Positions 17,969 to 25,895 are shown, counted from the first letter of the stretch. The stretch is 32,492 nt of DNA from Pseudomonadota bacterium (GCA_023387775.1 JAEWHN010000041.1:1-32492); one strand, 5' to 3'. Notes: a model not told the origin generated them from the letters alone. Made by a program: numbers and translations.

Positions 17969-19219
17969 CTATTTCTTGAAGACGCATTTCGTTTCAGGCT
18001 GGTCGACGCCCAGCGTGTCGAGTTCCGAGACCTGGTGCAGGAACCCTTCCTGCGGCGAGGTGGAGACGACGGCCTTGGCATCGCCCAGGAAGATCGGCTG
18101 ACGCAATTGCAGGTTCCAGGGTCGGAAGGTGAGCTTCTGGCCCTTGAAGGCGGCGATCGAGAACTTGTCGCTGTGGAGATATTCGCTGATCTTGCCCGGA
18201 TCGCCGCTGTTGGTGCGCGTGGCCGCCTCGCCGACCGAGCGCACCGCGGTCCAGGCGTTCATGTCCTTTGACAGCATGTGGCGGCCGGCGTTCTTGTCGA
18301 AGCGGGTCTGAAGCTGCGAGCCGCCCCACTGCTCGCTGGCCGGATGCCAGGAGGATGGCATGAGCCCGGCGGTGCCGGCCACCACGCGCGGCAGCCAGGT
18401 GCGATAGGGCACATAGGTTCCGAACACCTCGCTCTCGTCGGCGACCAGCACCGCGTCGTGGTCGGGAAAATCCTGGGTGAACACCGGCATCTGCTGCTGT
18501 ATCTGGATAACGCCCGTGTCGGTGCGGCGCGCGGTGCCGGTGTCCTTGAACTCCTTCTCGGCCAGAAGCTTGGCGCCGAAGCGCGTTGCCGCGCGGCGCA
18601 GGGCGTCGGCGAACAGTTGATCGTTCTCGTGCGAGCCGTAGATGAGCACCCAGCGCGGCCACTGCTTCCAGATGAGATACTGGGCCAGCGCGTCGGCCAG
18701 CATGCTGCGCGTCGGCGCAATGTGGAAGACATTTGCCCGGCATTCCTCCTCGCGCAGGATGTCGTCGGGAGCGCCGATGTTGAAGATCAGCACGCCCTTG
18801 TCGCGCGCGATATCCGCGATCGACAGCAACTGCTTTGCCGAAAGATCTGCAAGCACATAACGATCGCCCTTGGCGACCAGTTCGTTGAATGCACCGACGG
18901 CATCCGCACCGGGCTTGATCTCGGCGATGTCGAGCTCGAACTTCTGCTTGAGGAAGGAACCGGTGGTGTTGTTGTCGCCGATGCCGAGCTTGGCGCCAGC
19001 GATGCCCTCATCTGGTGGCGGGATGTCGAGAACCGACAGTGCCAGCTGCGGCTGGTAAGCGCGCAGGTAGCCGATGCGGATTTCCGTCGTCGGCTGCGGC
19101 GCCTTGGCTGAATTTGTCTGGGCCTGTGCGGCCTCTTGCGCGAGAGCCGGCAAGACGTTGACGGCCGCCCAAAAAAGAACGATGAAAAACCACAGAGAGT
19201 TCGGCACCATACTCTTCAT
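17969..19219 (-). CDS. Periplasmic substrate-binding protein, PQQ-dependent alcohol dehydrogenase ABC system
   Basis: A 416-residue exported protein: signal peptide (hydrophobic core WFFIVLFWAAVNVLPALA, cleavage ~27/28), then a type-1 periplasmic-binding fold related to Leu/Ile/Val-binding proteins (IRIGYLRAYQPQ, ADLSAKQLLSIADIARDKG, RWVLIYGSHENDQLFADALRRAA). It matches the family annotated as the binding protein of the PQQ-dependent alcohol dehydrogenase ABC system. The frame is open to 19315, but the signal peptide starts at ATG 19219 (alternatively ATG 19210); neither has a strong ribosome-binding site. It is first in a six-gene operon whose permease is of ABC-2 type, an unusual pairing. 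The ligand is unknown. Confidence 0.87.
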   Translation of the reverse strand: MKSMVPNSLWFFIVLFWAAVNVLPALAQEAAQAQTNSAKAPQPTTEIRIGYLRAYQPQLALSVLDIPPPDEGIAGAKLGIGDNNTTGSFLKQKFELDIAEIKPGADAVGAFNELVAKGDRYVLADLSAKQLLSIADIARDKGVLIFNIGAPDDILREEECRANVFHIAPTRSMLADALAQYLIWKQWPRWVLIYGSHENDQLFADALRRAATRFGAKLLAEKEFKDTGTARRTDTGVIQIQQQMPVFTQDFPDHDAVLVADESEVFGTYVPYRTWLPRVVAGTAGLMPSSWHPASEQWGGSQLQTRFDKNAGRHMLSKDMNAWTAVRSVGEAATRTNSGDPGKISEYLHSDKFSIAAFKGQKLTFRPWNLQLRQPIFLGDAKAVVSTSPQEGFLHQVSELDTLGVDQPETKCVFKK

Positions 19220-19639
19220 AGTGACTCGCCCGTTGTCATCCGGCCAAAGACCGGAAGAAAGTGCTGCCATAGTTCGGTGCCGAAATGAACTTAGCCCATG
19301 GTCCAATATTGTCAAAGGCCGGCAGCCGCGATTTCATCGCGGCCGATATAGTTCATGTCGCAATTTCTCATGTTTCAGGACGGATCGAGGGGGCCGCGCG
19401 CAATGCGGACCTCGTAAACCGCTTTGCCAGCTTTGCCGCCGAGTCTGGACGGACTATGCTGGCATTGAAACGTGGAAAAAGCTCGCCAAGGCGGCGCCAA
19501 ACCCGAATGACCGCGCGGAGGAAAGCGCTATATCGAGGCCGGTGATGCACGGCCAGACGAACGGTCCGGCGCCTCGCCGGGCGATCCCAGCCCGCCCTTA
19601 CTGCAAACATACCGGCCTCGCGCCTAAGGAACTGATGAA
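19220..19639. promoter_or_regulatory. Divergent gene-free region between PQQ-ABC operon and H4MPT cofactor operon
   Basis: A 420-base gap that must hold the promoters for both flanking operons. Small ORFs inside it have no start signals or recognisable product. Near the binding-protein gene it contains three palindromes: TTCGG-TG-CCGAA (19273-19284), CAATATTG (19304-19311) and an 8-bp stem GCCGCGAT-TTC-ATCGCGGC (19325-19343). These are candidate operator sites. I cannot identify promoter boxes; the rest shows nothing I can interpret. Confidence 0.5.
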
Positions 19640-20833
19640 ATGACGAAAATGCTGGCGAGCGTGAACGGCCTCGAGGAGGCGGAGATCGCCCTTGTGGGCG
19701 GCGCCGACATCATCGACCTGAAGGACCCGAACGCCGGGGCGCTGGGTGCGGCGTCCATCGAGGTCATTCGACAGACCGTCGCTTGGGTCGGTGGGCGGCA
19801 GCCGGTCAGCGCCGTCGCCGGCGACCTGCCGATGCAGCCGGATCTAATTCGCGCCAAGGCAGAAGAGATCGCCGCCACCGGCGTCGACTATGTCAAGGTT
19901 GGCTTCTTCCCTTCGGCCGATGCCGCCGCCTGCATTGAGGCGCTGGCGCCGCTTGCCGGACGGACGAAGCTGATCGGCGTTCTGTTCGCCGACCTCGAGC
20001 CGGACCTCGACCTTCTGCCGGTGATGGCGCGCAGCGGACTGCACGGGGCCATGCTCGACACGGCTAGGAAGGACGGGCGCCGGCTGCTGGACCACATGCC
20101 GCCGGCCATGCTGCATGGCTTCGTCGATGACTGCCGCGCGCTCGGCCTGGCGGTCGGCCTTGCCGGCTCGCTGGAAGCACCGGACATTCCGCGCCTGCTG
20201 CCGATGGCTCCCGATTTCCTTGGCTTCCGTGGCGCGCTGTGCGATCAGTCGGAGCGCACCGGCGCCATTGAGCTCGAGGCTGTTCGGCAGGTCCGCGCCC
20301 TCATTCCCGACGCACGCCCGGCCGGCACAGCCGCCAGCGTCGACTACAGGCTGCTCGCCGCGCGCGGCTATTCGCCCGGCGCGGCCGATGCCGCACTCGG
20401 CACCGACAAGATCTTCGTGCGCGAATTCGTGCTGCCGGTGCAGATCGGCGCCTACAGTTTCGAGCACGGCCACACCCAGAAGGTGCGCTTCGACGTCGTG
20501 GCCGACGTGCTGCGGGTGACGCACGCACCGGAAGACATGCGCCATGTCTTTTCCTACGACATCATCATGGACGGCATCCGCACCATCGTCGCGCGCGGCC
20601 ATGTTCAGCTCAGCGAAGCGCTGGCCGAGCAGGTGGCAGCGCTGGTGCTGGAGGACCCGCGCGTCATGAAGGTGACCGTGCGGGTGGAGAAGCTCGAACT
20701 GGGGCCCGGCGGCGTCGGCGTCGAAATCGAGCGCCGGCGGGCGAGCGAGCGTGCGCTGCATTTGCGCCACGGCGCGGCTGCGGGCGAAGGCGGTTTCGCG
20801 GCCGGCGGTGGCCAGAAGGGCTCGTCTTCATGA
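19640..20833 (+). CDS. mfnB: Fusion of MfnB ((5-formylfuran-3-yl)methyl phosphate synthase) and dihydroneopterin-aldolase (FolB) domains
   Basis: A 397-residue two-domain protein. Residues ~4-235 are MfnB/DUF556, which makes the furan precursor of methanofuran/methylofuran from two glyceraldehyde-3-P. Lys28 in DLKDPNAGALGA, Lys86 in DYVKVGFF and Lys144 are candidates for the catalytic lysines. Residues ~256-370 are a FolB/dihydroneopterin-aldolase domain. Glu275 (IGAYSFE), Tyr306 (FSYDII) and Lys351 (VRVEKLEL) align with its catalytic residues; this domain would release 6-hydroxymethyl-dihydropterin for the H4MPT pterin. A low-complexity tail follows. AAGGAA lies upstream of ATG 19640, and the stop overlaps the kinase gene (ATGA). 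One chain thus serves two cofactor pathways. Confidence 0.88.
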   Translation: MTKMLASVNGLEEAEIALVGGADIIDLKDPNAGALGAASIEVIRQTVAWVGGRQPVSAVAGDLPMQPDLIRAKAEEIAATGVDYVKVGFFPSADAAACIEALAPLAGRTKLIGVLFADLEPDLDLLPVMARSGLHGAMLDTARKDGRRLLDHMPPAMLHGFVDDCRALGLAVGLAGSLEAPDIPRLLPMAPDFLGFRGALCDQSERTGAIELEAVRQVRALIPDARPAGTAASVDYRLLAARGYSPGAADAALGTDKIFVREFVLPVQIGAYSFEHGHTQKVRFDVVADVLRVTHAPEDMRHVFSYDIIMDGIRTIVARGHVQLSEALAEQVAALVLEDPRVMKVTVRVEKLELGPGGVGVEIERRRASERALHLRHGAAAGEGGFAAGGGQKGSSS

Positions 20834-21465
20834 GGCGCATTGTCGTCAAGCTTGGCGGCAGCACGGCCTATCATGCCGAAATGCAGGAGTGGGCCGAAAT
20901 ACTGGCCGAGGCGGCGGCGCCGCTGGTCGTCGTGCCGGGCGGCGGCCCCTTCGCCGACCGCGTGCGCGAGGCGCAGGCGCAGATGGGCTTCTCCGACGCA
21001 TCCGCCCATTTCATGGCAATCCTGGCCATGGAGCAGATGGGGCTGGCGCTGCTCGACATGAACGAGCGCTTTTCGCCGGCACGTACGGTCGAGGAGATCG
21101 ATGCGGCGCTTGAGCGCGCGAAGGTGCCTGTCTGGCTGCCCTCGCAGATGTGCCAGGCCGCCGGCGACATCGCGCAATCATGGGACGTGACATCGGATTC
21201 GCTTGCGGCCTGGCTTGCCGGTCGCATCGACGCCAAAGCGCTGCTGCTGATCAAGCAGACCGATGCCTTCGATGCGGAAGAGGATGTGGAGGGTCTCGCA
21301 GCCGAGGGGCTGGTCGATCCGATGCTGCCCGTAATGCTGCAACCGGGTACGGGCCTTTACCTGGCCGGGCCCGGGGCGCTGGAAACGGCGCGCCAGCGTC
21401 TCGCCGCAGGCGAAGTGCCGGGGAGGGAGTTTGCCGCGCGGGCGGCGCAGAGGGGAGCGGCATAG
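20830..21465 (+). CDS. mfnE: Amino-acid-kinase-family protein, MfnE-like (aminomethylfuran phosphate kinase)
   Basis: A 211-residue amino-acid-kinase fold protein. The N-terminal KLGGS (7-11), VVVPGGGPFADRV (33-45), the SWDVTSDSLAAWLAG segment (117-131) and LLLIKQTDAF (138-147) are the usual nucleotide and phosphate-binding elements. In archaea the related MfnE phosphorylates (5-aminomethyl-furan-3-yl)methyl phosphate to the diphosphate, an activated intermediate of methanofuran. The neighbour upstream encodes MfnB, to which this gene is joined by an ATGA overlap, which makes the MfnE role likely. Family members are often mis-annotated as uridylate or aspartate kinase. Confidence 0.82.
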   Translation: MRRIVVKLGGSTAYHAEMQEWAEILAEAAAPLVVVPGGGPFADRVREAQAQMGFSDASAHFMAILAMEQMGLALLDMNERFSPARTVEEIDAALERAKVPVWLPSQMCQAAGDIAQSWDVTSDSLAAWLAGRIDAKALLLIKQTDAFDAEEDVEGLAAEGLVDPMLPVMLQPGTGLYLAGPGALETARQRLAAGEVPGREFAARAAQRGAA

Positions 21466-21467
21466 GC

Positions 21468-22019
21468 ATGGCCAATTTGCACACGCCGCGCTGGGCCTGG
21501 GTGCTGACCGGTTCCGGCCATTTCTTCACGGAAAGCTTCGAGATGATCCAGCAGCTCGAGCATTGCGATATCTTCGTCACCAAGGCGGCGGACGAGGTGC
21601 TGCGCATGTACAAGCTGAAGCTCGATTTCCCGGACACTATGCGGGTGATCCACGACAAGACAGCCAGTGCCATTCCCGTCGGCGGCTTTTACCACGGCGT
21701 CTACCACACGGTGGTGATTGCGCCTGCGTCCTCCAACACGGTGGCGAAGTGTGTGCTCGGCATCTCCGACACAATCGCCACCAATGTCTATGCGCAGGCC
21801 GGCAAGTGCCGCGTGCCGTCGATCGTCTTTGCCTGCGACACCGCACCGGAGCTTGAGACCATGGCGCCGCACGGAATGGTCAAGGTCTATCCCCGGCCTA
21901 TCGATCTCGAGCACACCGAGCGGCTGAAGAGCTTCCACTACACCAAAGTGGTGGAATCGCTTGCCGGGCTGAAGGCAGCGGTGGCCGCGCGGCGGGCCGA
22001 GCTGGAAAGCCATGGCTGA
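21468..22019 (+). CDS. Archaeal-type flavoprotein, dihydromethanopterin reductase (DmrB/AfpA-like)
   Basis: A 183-residue flavoprotein of the HFCD (flavin-containing decarboxylase-like) fold. TGSGHFFTES near the N-terminus and VIAPASSNTVAKCVLGISDTIATN-like flavin/phosphate loop (~83-106) are visible. Related proteins are the Methanosarcina DmrB and its Burkholderia xenovorans counterpart, which reduce dihydromethanopterin to H4MPT with FMN, and are also annotated as archaeoflavoprotein AfpA. The last step of cofactor synthesis would thus be done here by the archaeal-type enzyme. The ATG 21468 starts 2 nt after the kinase stop. Its end overlaps the next gene by 8 nt. Confidence 0.82.
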   Translation: MANLHTPRWAWVLTGSGHFFTESFEMIQQLEHCDIFVTKAADEVLRMYKLKLDFPDTMRVIHDKTASAIPVGGFYHGVYHTVVIAPASSNTVAKCVLGISDTIATNVYAQAGKCRVPSIVFACDTAPELETMAPHGMVKVYPRPIDLEHTERLKSFHYTKVVESLAGLKAAVAARRAELESHG

Positions 22020-23409
22020 GCGGCTCGTCTTCCTCACCGGCCATCTTGCCCGGGCGCGGCTCGAGCGGCTTCTGGCCGGGCTGGGGGAGACCGGGTTTTC
22101 CTGGGAGATCATCGACATCGGCGTGAAGGTTGCAGCGCTGATGACGGAAGAGATCATCAGGCGCCGGCTGAACATGCCGGAAGGGGCGGATCGCGTCATC
22201 GTGCCCGGCCGCTATCGAGGCGACCTCGACCGGCTGTCGGCGCATTTCAATGTGCCTTTCGTGCGCGGCCCCGACGAGATCGCGGACCTGCCTGCCTTCC
22301 TCGGCCGTGCGGGCGAGCCGCCGGACCTGTCGCGCCACGACATGCGCATCTTTGCGGAGATCGTTGATGCGCCGATGCTTTCTGTTGCCGGCCTGCTGGC
22401 GCGGGCGCGGGTGCTGGTGGAGGCCGGCGCCGATGTGATCGATCTCGGCTGCCTGCCCGAGACGCCGTTTCCGCTGCTTGGAGAGGCGGTGCGCGCGCTG
22501 AAGGCGGAGGGCATTTCGGTCAGCGTCGATTCAGCCAATGTCGAGGAACTGAGGATCGGGGCGGAAGCCGGTGCCGACTATCTGCTCAGCCTCAATGAGG
22601 AGACGCTGCCGCTCGCCTTCGACCATCCGGTCGTGCCGGTTTTGATCCCTTCGGTTCCCGGTGATCTGGATTCGCTCGGCCGCGCAATCGAGGCGGCGCA
22701 GAAGGCCGGCATCGATTTCATCGCCGACCCGGTGCTCGATCCGATCCATTTCGGCTTTGCCGCGTCGCTCGGCCGCTTCATCGAGGCCCGGCGGCGTTGG
22801 CCCGATATCGAGCTTCTGATGGGCACCGGCAACCTGACCGAGCTGACCGATGCCGACACTTCCGGCATCACCGCCATGCTGGCCGGCCTGTGCTCGGAGC
22901 TCGGCGTGCGCAATGTGCTGACTGTGCATGTCAGCCCGCACACGGTGCGCACGGTGGAGGAGCACGACCTTGCCCGCCGCATCCTCTTTGCCGCCCGCGC
23001 GGATGGGGCGCTGCCGCGCGACTACCACCCCGGACTGCTGCAGATTCACGACCGCAAGCCCTATGCGGCGACGCTGGAAGACATCGAGGCACTTGCCGCC
23101 AGCGTCCGCGACGCCAATTTTCGCATCATGACCGCGGAGGACGGCATCCACATTTTCAACAGCAAGGGCCATGCCGTGGCGACGGACGCCTTCGAGTTGT
23201 TTCCCGGCCTCGGCGTGGAAAGCGACGGCGCGCATGCCTTCTATCTCGGCGCCGAGCTGATGAAGGCCGAGATCGCCTGGCGCCTCGGCAAGCGCTACGC
23301 GCAGGACGAGCCGCTGGCCTGGGGCGTGGCCGCCGCCGCGCCGGAGGCCGACCGCACGCGCCTGGCGGAAGCCGGTCATACGCTGCGCGCGAAAAAGGGG
23401 GATAAGTGA
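22012..23409 (+). CDS. Dihydropteroate-synthase-like protein of the H4MPT cluster (DUF6513)
   Basis: A 465-residue protein. Residues ~1-115 form a poorly known N-terminal domain (DUF6513 in current annotation, as far as I recall), and ~125-400 resemble the pterin-binding TIM barrel of dihydropteroate synthase. In that barrel, GADVIDLGCLPE parallels the DHPS GADIIDIGGEST segment and SVSVDSANVEELRIGAEAGADYLLSLN the next strand-loop. By analogy it would join the hydroxymethylpterin diphosphate to the arylamine part (the beta-RFAP product made by MptG) in H4MPT synthesis. This is inference from fold and context. It overlaps the flavoprotein gene by 8 nt and the DUF447 gene by 1 nt. Confidence 0.82.
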   Translation: MAERLVFLTGHLARARLERLLAGLGETGFSWEIIDIGVKVAALMTEEIIRRRLNMPEGADRVIVPGRYRGDLDRLSAHFNVPFVRGPDEIADLPAFLGRAGEPPDLSRHDMRIFAEIVDAPMLSVAGLLARARVLVEAGADVIDLGCLPETPFPLLGEAVRALKAEGISVSVDSANVEELRIGAEAGADYLLSLNEETLPLAFDHPVVPVLIPSVPGDLDSLGRAIEAAQKAGIDFIADPVLDPIHFGFAASLGRFIEARRRWPDIELLMGTGNLTELTDADTSGITAMLAGLCSELGVRNVLTVHVSPHTVRTVEEHDLARRILFAARADGALPRDYHPGLLQIHDRKPYAATLEDIEALAASVRDANFRIMTAEDGIHIFNSKGHAVATDAFELFPGLGVESDGAHAFYLGAELMKAEIAWRLGKRYAQDEPLAWGVAAAAPEADRTRLAEAGHTLRAKKGDK

Positions 23410-24029
23410 TGCCTTATATTCGCGAGACCATCATCACCACGGTGAACAAGAGCGGAAAGGTGCACATTGCGCCGCTCGGCATCATCGAGGAGAAGGACGG
23501 TTGGATCGTCGCGCCGTTCCGGCCGTCGATCACGCTCGACAATCTGGCGCAGGTGCCGTTTGCGGTCGCCAACTATACCGACGATGGGCGCGTCTTCGCC
23601 GGCTGCCTGACCGGGCGGAAGGACTGGGCGACGGTGCCGCTGGCGGGATATGCGGTTCCGCGCCTCGAAGCTGCGCTCGCCCATTCCGTGCTCGAGGTGG
23701 TGCATGTCGAGGATGACGGCGTGCGCCCGCGCCATTTCTGCCGCGTCGTGGCGGAGGAAATGCATGCGCCCTTCACCGGCCTCAACCGCGCCAAGGCGGC
23801 CGTGCTGGAACTGGCCATACTCGTCAGCCGGCTGGGCATGCTGCCGCGCGAGAAGATCGAAAACGAGATCGCCTATCTCACCATCGGCATCGAAAAGACC
23901 GCCGGCCCCGCCGAGAAGGAGGCGTGGGGCTGGCTGATGGAAAAGGTGACCGATCACTTCGCTGCGCTGGACGCAAAGGGCCGGGATGTGCAGGAACGCG
24001 CCGAGGGCCCGCGTCCTCCCGAAAGCTGA
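23409..24029 (+). CDS. DUF447-family protein of the H4MPT cluster
   Basis: A 206-residue DUF447 protein with an N-terminal split-barrel, FMN-binding-like region (IRETIITTVNKSGKVHIAPLGI, ~4-25) and a helical C-terminal part. DUF447 members occur in methanogens and in bacteria with H4MPT genes; the biochemical role is not known to me. ATG 23409 is chosen because GGGGG (23397-23401) lies 7 nt upstream, and the start shares one base with the preceding stop (TGATG). A GTG at 23406 is possible. It ends the five-gene + strand cofactor operon, convergent to the MfnF-like gene. Confidence 0.8.
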   Translation: MPYIRETIITTVNKSGKVHIAPLGIIEEKDGWIVAPFRPSITLDNLAQVPFAVANYTDDGRVFAGCLTGRKDWATVPLAGYAVPRLEAALAHSVLEVVHVEDDGVRPRHFCRVVAEEMHAPFTGLNRAKAAVLELAILVSRLGMLPREKIENEIAYLTIGIEKTAGPAEKEAWGWLMEKVTDHFAALDAKGRDVQERAEGPRPPES

Positions 24030-24098
24030 TCTTTTGAATCCGAACGGAGCCCCAACCTTCTGTCAGGGCTGATCTTTTCGGTTCATCGGCCTGTGGGC

Positions 24099-25139
24099 TC
24101 AGTCGATATCCTGTGCAAGCAGCGCCAAGGCCGCGGCCGGGGCGGCACTGCTCGCCTCGCTGCGGGCGTCGTCGCTGGCTGCGATGAGGTCGGCAAAATC
24201 GACGAAAGGCCGCCCCATGCGTTCGGCCAGCCGCCTGATCTGCCAGCGGCCGATGCCGGCGCCCACGACCGGCGCGTCGCCTTCGCCCGCCAGCCTGCCC
24301 GCCACGCGGAAGGCGGCGTCATGCACGGTGCGAAGCTGCTGTTCGCTGAACCAGCGGGCAAGCTCCCGCCATTCCGGCGGCGTGAGATCGGAGGCGTCGC
24401 GCCCCACCATGCGGGCAAGGCGCGCAATGGAGCCCGCCACGGTCTTGGCCTGGCCGTCGGCGGCGGGCTGCTTGTCGTCATCCTCGTCCAGCACGCCGAG
24501 GATGCGGTGCACGTCGGCGATGGTTGCAAAATACTCGTTCATCAGGGGCGACACGGCTCCCTTGACCGGCGCGGCCGATGCGATGCCGATGAGGGCGCTG
24601 CGGGTGAAGCCGGTATAGACGAGTTCGCCAGTGGCGAGCCGCTCGGCGTCGTTATATCCGTCATGCACGACCCGGCCCCCTTGCGTGACGAGCAGATCGG
24701 TGGTGGTCGAGCCCATGTCGACGAACAGCGCGTCACCGGCATGCTTGGCAACGAAGGCCGCACTCGCGTGCCAGTTGGCGGAAGCGATATCGGCGGCCAG
24801 CGCCGTCGCCTTTTCGGGCGCGACGAAACCGGAGCGGCCGGCATAGATCAGCGTCTTGCCGGGGAAATGCTCGGTTACGATGCCCAGAAGCGAGGCGATG
24901 CCGGCTTCGCGCGAGGGAAAAATGTCGGACAGCTCGCCGGTCATGGTGAAGACGTTGAGGCGGCTGCCGGCAAACAGCGGCTGTGCGGCGCGGGCGGCAT
25001 CGATGAGCCGGTCGAGGCCGAGCCAGATCGGTGTCGCCAATGTCAGCGCCTCGACTATACGGCCATCCTCCGCGCGAGCGATCTTCAGATGCGCGCCGCC
25101 GATGTCGCAGCCGACCACGATGTTCTTTTCTTTGCTCAC
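24099..25139 (-). CDS. mfnF: ASKHA/hydantoinase-like protein, MfnF/OrfY family
   Basis: A 346-residue protein of the actin-like ASKHA/hydantoinase A fold. The phosphate-1 loop is GCDIGGAHLK (10-19) and the phosphate-2 loop is FVDMGSTTTDLL (139-150). Archaeal MfnF joins the aminomethylfuran diphosphate to gamma-glutamyltyramine in methanofuran synthesis. The bacterial homologue, OrfY of Methylobacterium extorquens, is required for formaldehyde oxidation, and methylofuran uses tyrosine-type linkage. The start is a GTG at 25139 with only a weak ribosome-binding site. It is alone on its strand, 45 nt from the divergent HisA-like gene. Its acidic stretch DEDDD at ~235 is a surface loop. Confidence 0.82.
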   Translation of the reverse strand: MSKEKNIVVGCDIGGAHLKIARAEDGRIVEALTLATPIWLGLDRLIDAARAAQPLFAGSRLNVFTMTGELSDIFPSREAGIASLLGIVTEHFPGKTLIYAGRSGFVAPEKATALAADIASANWHASAAFVAKHAGDALFVDMGSTTTDLLVTQGGRVVHDGYNDAERLATGELVYTGFTRSALIGIASAAPVKGAVSPLMNEYFATIADVHRILGVLDEDDDKQPAADGQAKTVAGSIARLARMVGRDASDLTPPEWRELARWFSEQQLRTVHDAAFRVAGRLAGEGDAPVVGAGIGRWQIRRLAERMGRPFVDFADLIAASDDARSEASSAAPAAALALLAQDID

Positions 25140-25184
25140 GCTTCACGCTTTCATGGGTAGGAATTGCCGAACCGAGGGTTGCAG

Positions 25185-25895
25185 ATGCGTATCATTCCCG
25201 TGCTCGATCTGAAAGGCGGCCAGGTGGTGCGGGCCGAGCAGGGTCGGCGCGACCGCTACCGGCCGATCGTCACGCCGCTGAGCGCCAGCGCGGATCCGGG
25301 GGCCGTGGCCGAGGGGCTGCGGCGGCTTCATCCGTTTCCGACCTTCTACGCCGCCGACCTCGACGCCATTGAAGGGCGAGGGGGAAACGACGAGGCGCTG
25401 GCACGGCTGGCCGGGATGCAAGACGCACCCGAACTCTGGGTGGATGCCGGATTTGCCGATGCCGCCGGCCTCGAAGCCGCCCTCGAGGCTCCGGGGCTGT
25501 GCCCGGTGCTGGGCTCGGAATCGCAGGCCGATGCGTCGTTGCTGCGCCGCTTCGGCAGGCATCCCGACCTCATCTTGTCGCTCGATTTCTTCGCTGACGG
25601 CTTTCGCGGGCCAGCCGCCCTGCTGGACAGCCCCGATCTCTGGCCGCAGCGGGTGATCGTGATGACGCTGGCCAAGGTGGGTTCGGCCGCCGGCCCCGAC
25701 TTCGCGCGACTGCGCGAAATCAAGGCCCGGGCCGGCGCGCGCGCGGTCATCGCCGCCGGCGGCGTGCGCAACGAAGCGGATCTGCGCGAACTGGCACGCC
25801 TCGGCGTCGCCGCCGCTCTGGTGGCGACGTCGCTGCATGATGGCACGCTGACGCCGGCGCAGATCGCGGCGCTTGCAGACACGCCGCGCGCATAA
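25185..25895 (+). CDS. HisA/HisF-like TIM-barrel protein of the H4MPT/methylofuran cluster
   Basis: A 236-residue (beta/alpha)8 barrel of the HisA family. Asp8 in PVLDLKGGQVV and Asp134 in LSLDFF correspond to the HisA catalytic pair. The two phosphate-binding loops are AAGGVRNEADL and ALVATSLHDG. Instead of the standard LHLVDL it has FYAADLDAIEG. No other his gene is near, so it is unlikely to be the housekeeping histidine enzyme. HisA-like genes occur in the H4MPT clusters of methylotrophs, and the reaction is unknown to me. The ATG 25185 has GAGGG upstream. The gene shares a 45-bp divergent promoter with the MfnF-like gene. Confidence 0.8.
   Translation: MRIIPVLDLKGGQVVRAEQGRRDRYRPIVTPLSASADPGAVAEGLRRLHPFPTFYAADLDAIEGRGGNDEALARLAGMQDAPELWVDAGFADAAGLEAALEAPGLCPVLGSESQADASLLRRFGRHPDLILSLDFFADGFRGPAALLDSPDLWPQRVIVMTLAKVGSAAGPDFARLREIKARAGARAVIAAGGVRNEADLRELARLGVAAALVATSLHDGTLTPAQIAALADTPRA

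Noticed and set aside
24025..24078. Two copies of GCTGATCTTTT (24025-24035 and 24068-24078) between the DUF447 and MfnF-like genes
   Set aside because: Short, once repeated, in a 69-bp convergent gap; it may be chance, and no hairpin with a T-run is formed.
25185..25895. Reading the HisA-like gene as the histidine-biosynthesis enzyme
   Set aside because: No his operon context and an altered FYAADLDAIEG segment; the C1 cofactor setting is the better explanation.
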